DNA of 64,000 nt from Saccharomycopsis phalli (taxonomy: Eukaryota; Ascomycota; Saccharomycetes; Ascoideales; Saccharomycopsidaceae), in the NCBI GenBank assembly GCA_020342235.1, contig CP073212.1, positions 1-64,000 on the forward strand, read 5' to 3'. Below, one piece after another: positions 20,788-30,429 of this stretch. The notes beneath the pieces are model-generated. The model searched no databases. It had not been told where the DNA came from and was given only the letters and a program-made list of their open reading frames with translations. Positions within the stretch are counted from its first letter, which is position 1, and each line of letters starts with the position of its first letter. The translations under genes were made by a program, and so were the position numbers.

Positions 20788-21192
20788 AAGCTCGAATTCT
20801 ATCGCGCATTGATGACATACTAGATTCCACTCATGGCATACGCAATACGCTTGGAAAAGTGTTTGCCGACCAAAAATCAGTCCACAAACTCCTTGAGTTC
20901 TACCAGAACGTGTTGGAATATGATTCCTCCAACACATGATGAGATTCAGCGGTCACATTCGACAACAAGAGTGACCAGGCTTCTTACACAATCCATACAA
21001 GCACCAAGCACCAACAATATAACTGCCCCCACTGAAGTTTTTAATCCCAAGCAACCAAATGAGGGTTGACAAAGGGTTTTCTTCAACAGCAATGCTGCCT
21101 CAGGATGTTCCTGAGTGAAAATATATCTGTCGAATCACCGTATTGCCGGAGACAATATATAGCTAAATACAAAAATAAATATTATTATTATT

Positions 21193-21204
21193 ATAACAAG
21201 ACCT
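21193..21204. repeat. Target-site duplication of LINE-B, right copy
   Basis: ATAACAAGACCT, identical to 16117-16128. Its first AT could also belong to the ATT-rich tail, so the true duplication is 10-12 bp. Confidence 0.85.
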
Positions 21205-21358
21205 GCATGGCAGAAAGGAAGGTACTAGTTAGCATGTAGCCAGAACAAAGTAAGGTCCATTAACAGAAAGAGGGGTTGAATAGGAGAATATGACCCCATT
21301 ACAAGTAGGATATAAATTGCAGTAATATAGCTAGATAGACTAATAAAAAATGACTAAT

Positions 21359-21646
21359 TGTCGTGGTTAACTAACCACTGCAGAATACAGTAGCACGTCC
21401 GCTGATCAATGGTAACCACCATCTGATTAAAGGACAACAGCCTCTTAAGGAGGATCGGCGTTCTCTATAAGAAGGCCGACACTTCGCTGCAAACATAACG
21501 ATCACAAGACCAATTCAGCTGGATATCTTTATCTAGCATAACCCAGTCCGGTTATCCAAATTCTAAAGGAACAAAACAAACAATTAAGTAGTTTATAGTT
21601 TGCTGTAATTATATGTCTAATCAGGATACACCTATAAACTACGACA
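21359..21646 (+). mobile_element. LTR, family 2
   Basis: 288 bp from TGTCGTGGTTAACTAACC to ATAAACTACGACA, shorter than the 345-bp copies through internal deletion. It forms the left arm of an inverted pair with 21857-22188, separated by about 210 bp that holds no recognised gene. Confidence 0.85.
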
Positions 21647-21856
21647 GAAAGGAAGAAAGAGAAGCAATCAACAATTAGTATTTAAAGGACAGGAGTTCCA
21701 CTAAATCAGGGAGCAAATTTTTATATATTATTGCACATGTTTTACAGCTGTAATTCGTGCATTGTGACCGGCACAACACTGTTACCCACTGATACTTTTG
21801 CCAACAAACCACCAACCCCTCAACAACCTAAAGTGACTCCGTAAATTCGAGGTCCA

Positions 21857-22188
21857 TCAGGTGTACCCTAAATAGACATATAATTACAGCAAACTATAAA
21901 CTACTTAATTGTTTGTTTTGTTCCTTTAGAATTTGGATAACCGGACTGGGTTATGCTAGATAAAGATATCCAGCTGAATTGGTCTTGTGATCGTTATGTT
22001 TGCAGCGAAGTGTCGGCCTTCTTATAGAGAACGCCGATCCTCCTTAAGAGGCTGTTGTCCTTTAATCAGATGGTGGTTACCGTTGATCAGCGGACGCGCT
22101 ACTGTATTCTGTGGCTGAGTTCGGTAAGCTACTCCTAACTCCTCCTTGAATACTGGACCTACACTGCAATGGTTAGTTAACCACGACA
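21857..22188 (-). mobile_element. LTR, family 2
   Basis: About 332 bp in minus orientation, ending TTAACCACGACA. Its left end is worn. It is highly similar over most of its length to the inverted LTR at 21359-21646. A further scrap with the ATAAACTACGACA terminus lies at about 22268-22291. Confidence 0.85.
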
Positions 22189-22291
22189 CTTTCATCCTGC
22201 ATTGCAGCTGTGTGTTATGAGTACTCTCTGAACACAACCTTGATTATTCGTTACATATGTAGTATGTACGTCAACACCTATAAACTACGAC

Positions 22292-22917
22292 AATTATCTA
22301 TACTACTAAGATATGCAAGCTATACTGAGAAATACTAGACTGCGATAATAGCATGTAAGCACGGCTCCTAGTAGCTGCATTATAATGCGGCTATCAGGCA
22401 GTGATGTATATGGAGATTATTGACATTTATCATATAATTGCTTTGTATTAATATCAAATTCCTATATGGAGCTTCAACCGCGACAACTTAAAATAGCAGA
22501 ACTTCGTGGTATTTGCCGCTAGCTAATATGCTTTTTAATATTTATTGCATACGCATTATGAGTTATTGTATTTCGTTGGTTTTATAGAGAACAAGTACCA
22601 AACAGATTTGCTATTTAAATAATGGGTCAGAGCCAATATACTGGTTTGTAACCTGCGTAAAGTAGAGAAATTATTTCTCCCCAGTTAGGGCATTTCAAAT
22701 GAATAAAATTGAGTTCACTTTATTAATCAATGTAATCAATAATGTAATGAGTCTAAAAATATTTAAGTTCAACAGACCAATTGAGAACAAAGACATCTAT
22801 ATGGTATTACAAATAGTCGCTTGGCTATTGATTTTGATATATATTTATATAGATAACTGACTGGCATACTTTACACAAGCATCATATTGTTTAGCCTTTG
22901 GGTGTTCAACTCGACAA
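22292..22917. other. Upstream region of the adhesin gene
   Basis: About 620 bp without a gene. It is AT-rich with a TATATATTTATATAG stretch near 22839-22853, about 70 bp before the adhesin ATG, which is a plausible TATA region. No other motif was recognised. Confidence 0.5.
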
Positions 22918-25900
22918 ATGACCACTCTACTATTGACGCTTTTATCATTTATTTTCTTTGGTGCCACGTTGTCTTTGGAACCATCACCTAGCGGTTGTAG
23001 TGCAAGATCTCAACCGACCGGTGATGGGTTCAATGTTAATGTTTACGGCTCCCCACGAGTGGCCCCCGAAGATGCAATATGGTTAACAAATAACTACAAG
23101 ACCTACCCATTTATCACCACAATCAAAGGTGCTCGAAATGCTCTGGTTAATTATATTACCGATCGTCTTGGGTTATTCAAAGCTGACTTTCTTGGAACAG
23201 AAATTTACTTTTCCAATTTTACTGCACAATATACGGGATACTTCAAACCTCCGCAAACTGGAGAGTATGTATTCAGTATCAGTATGGCTGATGATGCCGC
23301 CGCTTTTTTTATTGGTACAGGATCTTCATTTCATTGTTGTGATAGTTCAAATCTTCCTTCAGAAGACATGCCAAAAGATTACTTGTACATCTATCGAGGT
23401 CTGGGTTCTGAAAGTTGGACTGTACATCTTTACTCCCAATATTACTACCCAATTAGAGTCACATATCTCAATATTGCCGTAGTCGCAACATTGAGTACTA
23501 CTGTTCAACCACCGGGCGGACAGCCTGAATCTGACTTTTTAAAGTACATTTTTCAGTTTGATGAATCCAACTCTGATACCTGCCCAGTTGATACCCCATT
23601 AAGATCCACTCTCACTACAACTGTTCCATGGACTGGTATTGGAACAGTTACTCGAACAAGCATCAACACTGATGATCCAACTGAGCCTGCTGTTGTGAAT
23701 TTTGATGTCCCTTATATATATACAACAACCACTGTGCCTTGGACTGGAACTAATACTGTTACTTCTACTATTACTCCAACAAATCCAACAGAACCGGTGA
23801 CTCTCGTCGTGAATACTCCTCGAAGTTTTATATTATCGACTGTGCCTTGGACTGGAACTAATACTGTTACTTCTACTATCACTCCAACAAATCCAACAGA
23901 ACCGATGACCATTGTTGTTGATATCCCTCGCAGTTATATCTCGACTACTGTGCCTTGGACTGGAACCGAAACCGTTACTTCCACTATCACTCCAGAAAAT
24001 CCAACAGAACCTGGTACAGTTATTGTGGAAACCCCTCGCAGTTATATCTCGACTACTGTGCCTTGGACTGGAACCGAAACCGTTACTTCCACTATCACTC
24101 CAGAAAATCCAACAGAACCTGGTACAGTTATTGTGGAAACCCCTCGCAGTTATATCTCGACTACTGTGCCTTGGACTGGAACCGAAACCGTTACTTCCAC
24201 TATCACTCCAGAAAATCCAACAGAACCTGGTACAGTTATTGTGGAAACCCCTCGCAGTTATATCTCGACTACTGTGCCTTGGACTGGAACCGAAACCGTT
24301 ACTTCCACTATCACTCCAGAAAATCCAACAGAACCTGGTACAGTTATTGTGGAAACCCCTCGCAGTTATATCTCGACTACTGTGCCTTGGACTGGAACCG
24401 AAACCGTTACTTCCACTATCACTCCAGAAAATCCAACAGAACCTGGTACAATTGTTGTGAATACTCCCCGCAGTTTTGTTTCAACTACTGTGCCCTGGAC
24501 TGGAACTGACACTCAGACTTCTACTATCACTCCAACTAATCCAACAGAACCTGGTACAATTGTTGTGAATACTCCCCGCAGTTATATCTCGACTACTGTG
24601 CCTTGGACTGGAACCGAAACCGTTACTTCCACTATCACTCCAGAAAATCCAACAGAACCTGGTACAATTGTTGTGAATACTCCCCGCAGTTTTGTTTCAA
24701 CTACTGTGCCCTGGACTGGAACTGACACTCAGACTTCTACTATCACTCCAACTAATCCAACAGAACCTGGTACAATTGTTGTGAATACTCCCCGCAGTTA
24801 TATCTCGACTACTGTGCCTTGGACTGGAACCGAAACCGTTACTTCCACTATCACTCCAGAAAATCCAACAGAACCTGGTACAATTGTTGTGAATACTCCC
24901 CGCAGTTATATCTCGACTACTGTGCCTTGGACTGGAACCGAAACCGTTACTTCCACTATCACTCCAGAAAATCCAACAGAACCTGGTACAATTGTTGTGA
25001 ATACTCCCCGCAGTTATATCTCGACTACTGTGCCTTGGACTGGAACCGAAACCGTTACTTCCACTATCACTCCAGAAAATCCAACAGAACCTGGTACAAT
25101 TGTTGTGAATACTCCCCGCAGTTTTATCTCAACTACTGAGCCCTGGACTGGGACTCTGATCACTACTTCAACTGGTACTCCTGATCATCCTGGTGATCCA
25201 CAGACTGTTTATGTCTTGACTCCACAAGGTCCTTCTCAAAGCACTGTTTATACTACTGGTACTTGGACTGGTACTCTGACCACAACCTCAACTGGTACTC
25301 CTGATCATCCTGGTGATCCACAGACTGTTTATGTCTTGACTCCACAAGGTCCTTCTCAAAGCACTGTTTATACTACTGGTACTTGGACTGGTACATTCAC
25401 TACCACTTCCACTGGAACACCAGCGCATCCTGGTGACCCGCAAACTGTTTATGTTTTGATTCCGCAAGGTCCACCTCCGCAAGGTCCTCCTGCACAGAGT
25501 ACAGTTTACACCACTAGTACTTGGACTGATACACTTGTTACCTCCAGAACCAGTTACCCAGCTGTTACAAATGGAGTAGTCACTGTATTTGTGCAAGTTC
25601 CTGGGTCTAATGTTAATGTCGGACCCCACCCACCAAACGATTATACCACTGTTTTTACTACAGAAACATGGGGATCCACATATGTATCCACAAGAACCAT
25701 ATCTCCTACTGGAAACTCTGGAACAGTATTGATCGTTGTGGAAGTTCCGTCTACTCCTCCTCAATTTACTCCAAAGTCAAGTGAGCCTCCTAGCCAACAA
25801 AATCTGAACTCCAAGGTACCAACTAACCCTTCAAAGTCACCAGATTCCGGATCATCAAATCAACCAGGTTCCAATCTGCCACCATCAGTTCAACTGCATC

Positions 25901-25980
25901 TAGAAGGAAAGTCGTCCAAACTTCTTTCGTATGGAGTTGCTGTTTTTGCGGTTGGACTTGGTACAATCTTGATGATCTAA
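22918..25980 (+). CDS. GPI-type cell-wall adhesin with GLEYA-like domain and flocculin repeats
   Basis: 1020 aa with a signal peptide (1-20). The ligand-binding head (about 25-200) is GLEYA/PA14-like: FTAQYTGYFKPPQTGEYVF, MADDAAAFFIGTGS, a CC pair, and a long hydrophobic strand set. From about residue 235 it has about 15 flocculin-type repeats of 36 aa (PWTGT...TSTITP.NPTEPGT), then three variant TWTGT units rich in Thr and Pro. A Ser/Pro-rich stalk follows, with a hydrophobic end (YGVAVFAVGLGTILMI) fitting GPI attachment. Such proteins mediate cell-cell or substrate adhesion at the yeast wall. Repeat number is expected to vary between strains. A decayed paralogue lies at 29700-30395. Confidence 0.92.
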   Translation: MTTLLLTLLSFIFFGATLSLEPSPSGCSARSQPTGDGFNVNVYGSPRVAPEDAIWLTNNYKTYPFITTIKGARNALVNYITDRLGLFKADFLGTEIYFSNFTAQYTGYFKPPQTGEYVFSISMADDAAAFFIGTGSSFHCCDSSNLPSEDMPKDYLYIYRGLGSESWTVHLYSQYYYPIRVTYLNIAVVATLSTTVQPPGGQPESDFLKYIFQFDESNSDTCPVDTPLRSTLTTTVPWTGIGTVTRTSINTDDPTEPAVVNFDVPYIYTTTTVPWTGTNTVTSTITPTNPTEPVTLVVNTPRSFILSTVPWTGTNTVTSTITPTNPTEPMTIVVDIPRSYISTTVPWTGTETVTSTITPENPTEPGTVIVETPRSYISTTVPWTGTETVTSTITPENPTEPGTVIVETPRSYISTTVPWTGTETVTSTITPENPTEPGTVIVETPRSYISTTVPWTGTETVTSTITPENPTEPGTVIVETPRSYISTTVPWTGTETVTSTITPENPTEPGTIVVNTPRSFVSTTVPWTGTDTQTSTITPTNPTEPGTIVVNTPRSYISTTVPWTGTETVTSTITPENPTEPGTIVVNTPRSFVSTTVPWTGTDTQTSTITPTNPTEPGTIVVNTPRSYISTTVPWTGTETVTSTITPENPTEPGTIVVNTPRSYISTTVPWTGTETVTSTITPENPTEPGTIVVNTPRSYISTTVPWTGTETVTSTITPENPTEPGTIVVNTPRSFISTTEPWTGTLITTSTGTPDHPGDPQTVYVLTPQGPSQSTVYTTGTWTGTLTTTSTGTPDHPGDPQTVYVLTPQGPSQSTVYTTGTWTGTFTTTSTGTPAHPGDPQTVYVLIPQGPPPQGPPAQSTVYTTSTWTDTLVTSRTSYPAVTNGVVTVFVQVPGSNVNVGPHPPNDYTTVFTTETWGSTYVSTRTISPTGNSGTVLIVVEVPSTPPQFTPKSSEPPSQQNLNSKVPTNPSKSPDSGSSNQPGSNLPPSVQLHLEGKSSKLLSYGVAVFAVGLGTILMI
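23618..25600 (+). repeat. 108-bp in-frame tandem repeats of the adhesin
   Basis: Units of 108 bp (36 codons). Those starting near 23943, 24051, 24159 and 24267 are essentially identical, and alternating subtypes follow. A 120-bp unit type (GTPDHPGDPQ) follows at about 25150-25390. The high identity points to recent expansion or conversion. Confidence 0.92.
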
Positions 25981-27395
25981 AAAGGCTTAGTAAGCCAATT
26001 TTATCAGCTTGCCGAGAATTGCTTGCGTGAAACTTTCAGTCGTGTTGTCAATTATTTTATACGCTCCTTTTTGAATTTTTTATACTTAAATATATTTAGT
26101 GTGTCATTAAATTGGTAGTATAGAAGCTTATCGTTTTAGTATATCCTATACTATGACTACTGCCCATAACTGAGGTTGCAGACCACGGACAGACCTACAA
26201 GACACGGTAATTCACAAAAGAGGTAAGAAAATGAGGCAAGACTCCCTAAAAAAGAGTTAATCGGACCTAACAAATATAGCCCTACTCTGGATATGAATAC
26301 TGGCAAAATTAATTAAACAAATAATAACAACCAAATTATCTACATCAGCGACAAACAGAGGCAATGATTCAGACAATCCACTGCTTACAACAAAAACGGA
26401 CATCATACACTGTATGATATAGAAAGCAGGTCTCGTGGTATGTGACCAAACGACACAGGAAGCAAGGATGTTCATCCATACCTATCAATAATATGGCTTT
26501 GCCTTGACCTTACGGGCACGTATATATGAAATACACCGGTTTAAAAAAGATAATAATATATATAGAATTATCTTTAGTTTAAATATGTATAAAATTACGT
26601 CTGTAACAAGCCTGGTACGACCTTTATCATCCATGTACACCTCTGACCTCATGGTTATTATTTATTACTTATTTATTTACTTATACAAGTGCGACGCCCC
26701 CATCAGAGATGAGGCAATACGGGTACGTCAAAAACAACCCATTAGCTAACACGATCTCTTCAAATATACCATTACTGAGCTATCACGCTCCAATCCATCG
26801 TTATGGTACCTATGACCAGTGCTGCTAACAGTATTCCAAGAAAGTCTAAAGGCAGTGAATAGCTAACTTACTTTTGGACTGCTTGGATATTGAAAAATTT
26901 ACAGTTGAATTACAGCAGAATTTCGAAGCCCCCGATAATTTCATCTTAGTGGGGGTTTAACGGGCGTACCAATTTGTGTGTATGATTTTAAGCCGGGTGA
27001 GGTACATTAAGGCCGTTGCTTTATCTGAAATACGGGTAATCGGACAAATGTCTTAAAACCTTATTTGCCTGCTTTCGGCTTTCAATGCGCGGTCGAAACT
27101 GCTAAAGTCCGCTCTTACAAGTGTGAAATGTCGGGTCTAAGTAAAGTATTTTACCTCTATTGTTTGAAATTTCTGCATCGGTCAAAATAATGTACACTGA
27201 ATCATCAAGTCACAGTTGATCTCGGAGTTACCAATTCAAAAACCTTGTTTGTGTACTTTTACTGTTACCAACAGTGCTCAATGTTCACAACTTGTGTGTT
27301 GCATAGCTGCCAGTGATTCTTAAATTAGTAATGTTGGTGATTACTACTTAAGCAAGCTATTTCTCTGACTTTTGACATCAAAATATTTTGTACTG
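25981..27395. other. Intergenic region, no gene recognised
   Basis: 1.4 kb between adhesin and transporter. Only short, unconvincing frames are present. A CGG-N5-CGG direct repeat at 27033-27043 is a possible zinc-cluster regulator site for the transporter. The rest shows no repeats or homology I recognise. Confidence 0.45.
27033..27043 (+). promoter_or_regulatory. Possible zinc-cluster factor site (CGG-N5-CGG)
   Basis: CGGGTAATCGG lies about 355 bp upstream of the MFS transporter ATG. Spaced CGG repeats are the usual targets of fungal Zn2Cys6 regulators, which often control DHA2-type exporters. A single match of six fixed bases can occur by chance. Confidence 0.25.
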
Positions 27396-29039
27396 ATGAG
27401 TTTGTGGAATACTATATACAACACCGTGGATAAGGGCCGAACATTGGTCCCAGCTAAATACCGTTCAAAACCTATTGCTATAGGAATTGTCATGTTGGCT
27501 ATGACATTAGACAATCTTAACGTTACTGGTGCCTTGATTTCTATTGTATCCATTGCTGAACATCTTCATGCTGACTCTACCACCGTTTCTTGGGTGATCT
27601 CTGCTTACGCATTGACCTTGGGTTCGTTTATTATCATGTTTGGTAAGATCGCTGATGTTGTCGGTGTACACTTGGTTTTTCTTTGGGGAACTTTTATCAT
27701 GGGAATCTTTTCCGTGATCACCGCTGCTGTTGATAACATTTATGTGGTGATTGTGTTTAGGGCGTTGCAAGGAATTGCAGGGGCAGCGTTAATTCCATCG
27801 GGGTACGCAATTACTGGAAATTATTTTCAAGGACCTGCTTTGGAGAAAGCCATTCGTTTTTTTGCTATTGTCTTGACTGCAAGTTTTGGCTTGGGGCTTG
27901 TTTTGGGAGGTGCCTTTGCCGAAAGCACTATCGGCTACAAAGGATTCTTCTACTTCACCTTCGCCGCATCAATGGTGTTTTCAATCATGCTCTACTTCTT
28001 TTTAATTCCAATTGAAAAGACCCAGGGCCACCTAAACCTCAAGATCAAGAATGTGGACTATCCTGGTTTGGTTACTTTAATCGCAGGCTTACTTCTTGTT
28101 ATCTTGGGGTTAACTGAAGCTGGTCAGAAATGGAACTCTCCAAAAGTGTACGTGCCAATACCAGTTGGATTTGTGTTAATAGTTGCAGTTCTTTTGTGGG
28201 AGAACGTTTATATTGCTTCTTACAAGAAAAAACATCCTTTGCAAATCGTGAATGCTACTGTGAGTAGCAAGGATGATAAGGATACCATGTCGCTAGAAAC
28301 TCCTGTCCAAGAGGAAAAAGCTGATTGGAGAGCCAAGATGGACTTGTTGTTCCCTACAATCATTTTCAAGCTTCCGAACTTTTTCCCATTGTTTTTTGGG
28401 TTGTTTAGTTTGTATATTGCCTTCATTGGAATACTTGCTACATTGACACAATACCATCAGTATATTGAAGGGAATAGCAATATCATTACTGGTGTTAAGC
28501 TTCTTCCTCATGCCACTGGATTTGTCTTTGGTTCCATTATCTTTCGTTCACGGATTGTTTCAATTTTTGGCGTCAGGAACACACTTTTTGCGTCAGGAAT
28601 CCTTATGACGGGAAGCGCCGTTTGGATAACTAGAGTGGATTACAAGAGTGCAAATAGCTACTGGAAATTTGAGTTTATTCCGCTTTTCATTGCTGGATAT
28701 GCCTCTAACTTGTACTTCCTTGTTTATTTAAACGGTATCATGTCGAGCACACCGTTGCACTTGCACGGCTTAGTGACAGGTGTGTTTCAAACAATTGGAC
28801 AAGTTGGTGTCTGTATCTCCAGTGCCATTACCTCTACGATCTTAGGAGTCTTGGTATTTGATCGAAGTGACCCAGCAAAATTGGAGGATTTATATCAGAA
28901 ATTTAACCATGCATTATATATCCCATTGGCTGCTTCTGTTTTACAGCTATTGTTAATGGTTTTCATCAAAGAGCCAAAACCTGCAACTGAATCAGTTGCC
29001 TCTATCAACCCATCGGTTGAGACCAACGAGGATGTTTGA
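27396..29039 (+). CDS. Major facilitator superfamily transporter (DHA2-type)
   Basis: 547 aa from the ATG at 27396; the frame is open further upstream but without an ATG. The hydrophobic profile suggests 12-14 membrane segments. The first helix has MLAMTLDNLNVTGAL. The loop WVISAYALTLGSFIIMFGKIADVVG is an MFS motif A region, and RALQGIAGAALIPSGYAI matches motif C-type antiporters. A cytoplasmic loop of about 50 residues (KKKHPLQI...KADWRAK) separates the halves. It resembles the Atr1/Sge1-like drug:H+ antiporter group; the substrate is unknown. Codon use favours TTG for Leu and is typical of an expressed host gene. A LINE relic begins about 20 bp after the stop. Confidence 0.87.
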   Translation: MSLWNTIYNTVDKGRTLVPAKYRSKPIAIGIVMLAMTLDNLNVTGALISIVSIAEHLHADSTTVSWVISAYALTLGSFIIMFGKIADVVGVHLVFLWGTFIMGIFSVITAAVDNIYVVIVFRALQGIAGAALIPSGYAITGNYFQGPALEKAIRFFAIVLTASFGLGLVLGGAFAESTIGYKGFFYFTFAASMVFSIMLYFFLIPIEKTQGHLNLKIKNVDYPGLVTLIAGLLLVILGLTEAGQKWNSPKVYVPIPVGFVLIVAVLLWENVYIASYKKKHPLQIVNATVSSKDDKDTMSLETPVQEEKADWRAKMDLLFPTIIFKLPNFFPLFFGLFSLYIAFIGILATLTQYHQYIEGNSNIITGVKLLPHATGFVFGSIIFRSRIVSIFGVRNTLFASGILMTGSAVWITRVDYKSANSYWKFEFIPLFIAGYASNLYFLVYLNGIMSSTPLHLHGLVTGVFQTIGQVGVCISSAITSTILGVLVFDRSDPAKLEDLYQKFNHALYIPLAASVLQLLLMVFIKEPKPATESVASINPSVETNEDV

Positions 29040-29057
29040 GCTTTGTAAATAGGCATT

Positions 29058-29620
29058 TTAATTATAATAATAATATGTATTAAAGGCTGTAGCTATAGTA
29101 GGCTCCAAAAGAGATGATTGATATTTCGCCCTCTAAAAAAAGGATTGAAGAGTGATAATTCAAAAGGAGCTATGGAGTTCTCACACCCTGGTGGAATAAC
29201 CTACCCAGTCGCCATTCTTGTGGTGCTAGGAAGAAAAAGAATCTAGTTGTAAGGCCATCACTTATTGTTTCCTGATTTCAGGAATACCTTTAACGTCGCT
29301 ATGGTAGTTTGTGGAAGATTGTTGGAGAGGGATCTTTGCGGCGAGGAACTTAGGGTCGCAAGTGGGCTTGAACTATTGTTTATGGTGCTTGATACCAAGC
29401 ATTTTCACTGAATAGTTGAATAATGAGCCTTAAAATTTCCTTTGGATCACCTAAGGCCTCAGCAGGTAGAAGCTTATCATTAACGGTGGCGAACTTTAGT
29501 AATTGTGTTCTGTGTGGAGTTTTGTAGTGGACCGAAAGAGTCATCTCTTCAGTATCCACTAACGTTTGCCATTTCTTGCTTAGTATCTTGTTTATTTGGT
29601 CTGTGAGGGCCTATGTTTTG
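29058..29620 (-). mobile_element. LINE relic, lineage C, 5'-truncated
   Basis: Minus orientation. The tail (TAATTATAATAATAAT) is at the left, followed by a 3' UTR segment and degenerate ORF2 3' coding sequence. It aligns with the lineage-C copy at 54058-54800 over the segments around GGCCTCAGCAGGTAG and CGTTTGCCATTTCTTG. It is too decayed for an open frame. It sits immediately downstream of the MFS gene and may supply its 3' processing signals. Confidence 0.75.
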
Positions 29621-29699
29621 CGTTCAAGCTAGAGAAGGGCCAGTAATTAGTCTTCTGTCTGTTCAAACTGGGCTTGGATCAACTCTTCCGCCTAATGAT

Positions 29700-30395
29700 T
29701 TATTTTTGATCCGACTTGTTGAAACGATCTTTAATATTTATGACACTTCATTCAATATATACATTCTGGAGAAATTATTAGCAAGTAACTATAAGTCCTA
29801 GCCATTCAAAATTACACCTCCTATTATGATCATTTTAGCCCTGTTGATTACAAAGATAACTTTTATGGGGCTTAAATAGATGTTTCCAGTTCTATGGCAC
29901 AATACACTGGATACTTCAAACCTCCATAAACTGGGAAAAGCATACTCGGTCTCAAAAATGTTGATGATACAGTTTATTTAACTTTGGGTGAAGATTCTTT
30001 GTTCCTTGGTTGCGAAAACGCAATTCTCCCTTCAAATACCGATGTATCGAATTACATATACCTCTGCATCCACTCTGCAGTTAATTACTTGAAGGCTTAT
30101 CTTTACTCCAAACATACCCATTTAGAATTGTATATCTTAATAGGGAAAGATATACAATCCTAGGAGTTAATATCTTTCCTCCTGGTGGACAGCCTGAAAC
30201 TGGCTTGTCAAAATAAATTTCAGTTTGATAAAGGCAACTCTGATACCTACCCAGTTGATCCCCCACCGAGATCCACTGTTAGTACAACTACTCCATGGAT
30301 TGGTACAGGCACAACTACCGAAACAAGTACTGACACCATTAATCCAACTGATTCTATTGCTGTCAAACTTGAAATACCTCACCATATATAAAACA
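29700..30395 (+). pseudogene. Decayed paralogue of the GLEYA adhesin
   Basis: Homologous to the head domain and first repeat of the adhesin at 22918. MAQYTGYFKPP matches its TAQYTGYFKPP, and the frame at 30185-30391 gives DTYPVDPPPRSTVSTTTPWIGTG against DTCPVDTPLRSTLTTTVPWTGIG. Stops and frame changes occur throughout, for example a TAA right after GYFKPP and one before the FDKGNSD segment. There is no repeat array or C-terminus; the Ty3/gypsy fossil follows. The gene was lost after an adhesin duplication. Confidence 0.85.
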
Positions 30396-30429
30396 ACCCA
30401 ATCAGCCATATTACTCAACTCACCCCTCA

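Larger units (their letters stand above)
16129..21192 (+). mobile_element. LINE retrotransposon, lineage B, almost intact
   Basis: A 5.06-kb non-LTR element bounded by the 12-bp duplication ATAACAAGACCT. ORF1 (16133) begins only four bases after the left edge. ORF1 and ORF2 overlap as ATGA at 17587-17590. The ~250-bp 3' UTR ends in a tail of ATT repeats (21169-21192). Both ORFs are open except for a one-base loss near the end of ORF2. The near-identical truncated copy at 9078-10162 shows recent activity of this lineage. Confidence 0.95.

Noticed and set aside
21647-22193. Inverted pentamers GAAAG/CTTTC outside the paired family-2 LTRs as a shared target duplication after inversion
   Set aside because: The GAAAG next to the minus LTR could be the end of an element's polypurine tract, and five bases can match by chance.
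23912-24509. Long overlapping open frames (182-184 aa) in other frames of the adhesin repeats, and minus-strand frames at 23712-23912 and 25288-25764
   Set aside because: They result from the 108-bp repeat being free of stops in several frames; the repeat periodicity and family match belong to the 22918 frame.
29040-29620. LINE relic downstream of the MFS gene as part of that gene's 3' coding region
   Set aside because: The MFS frame ends properly at 29039 and the following sequence matches lineage-C LINE DNA on the opposite strand.
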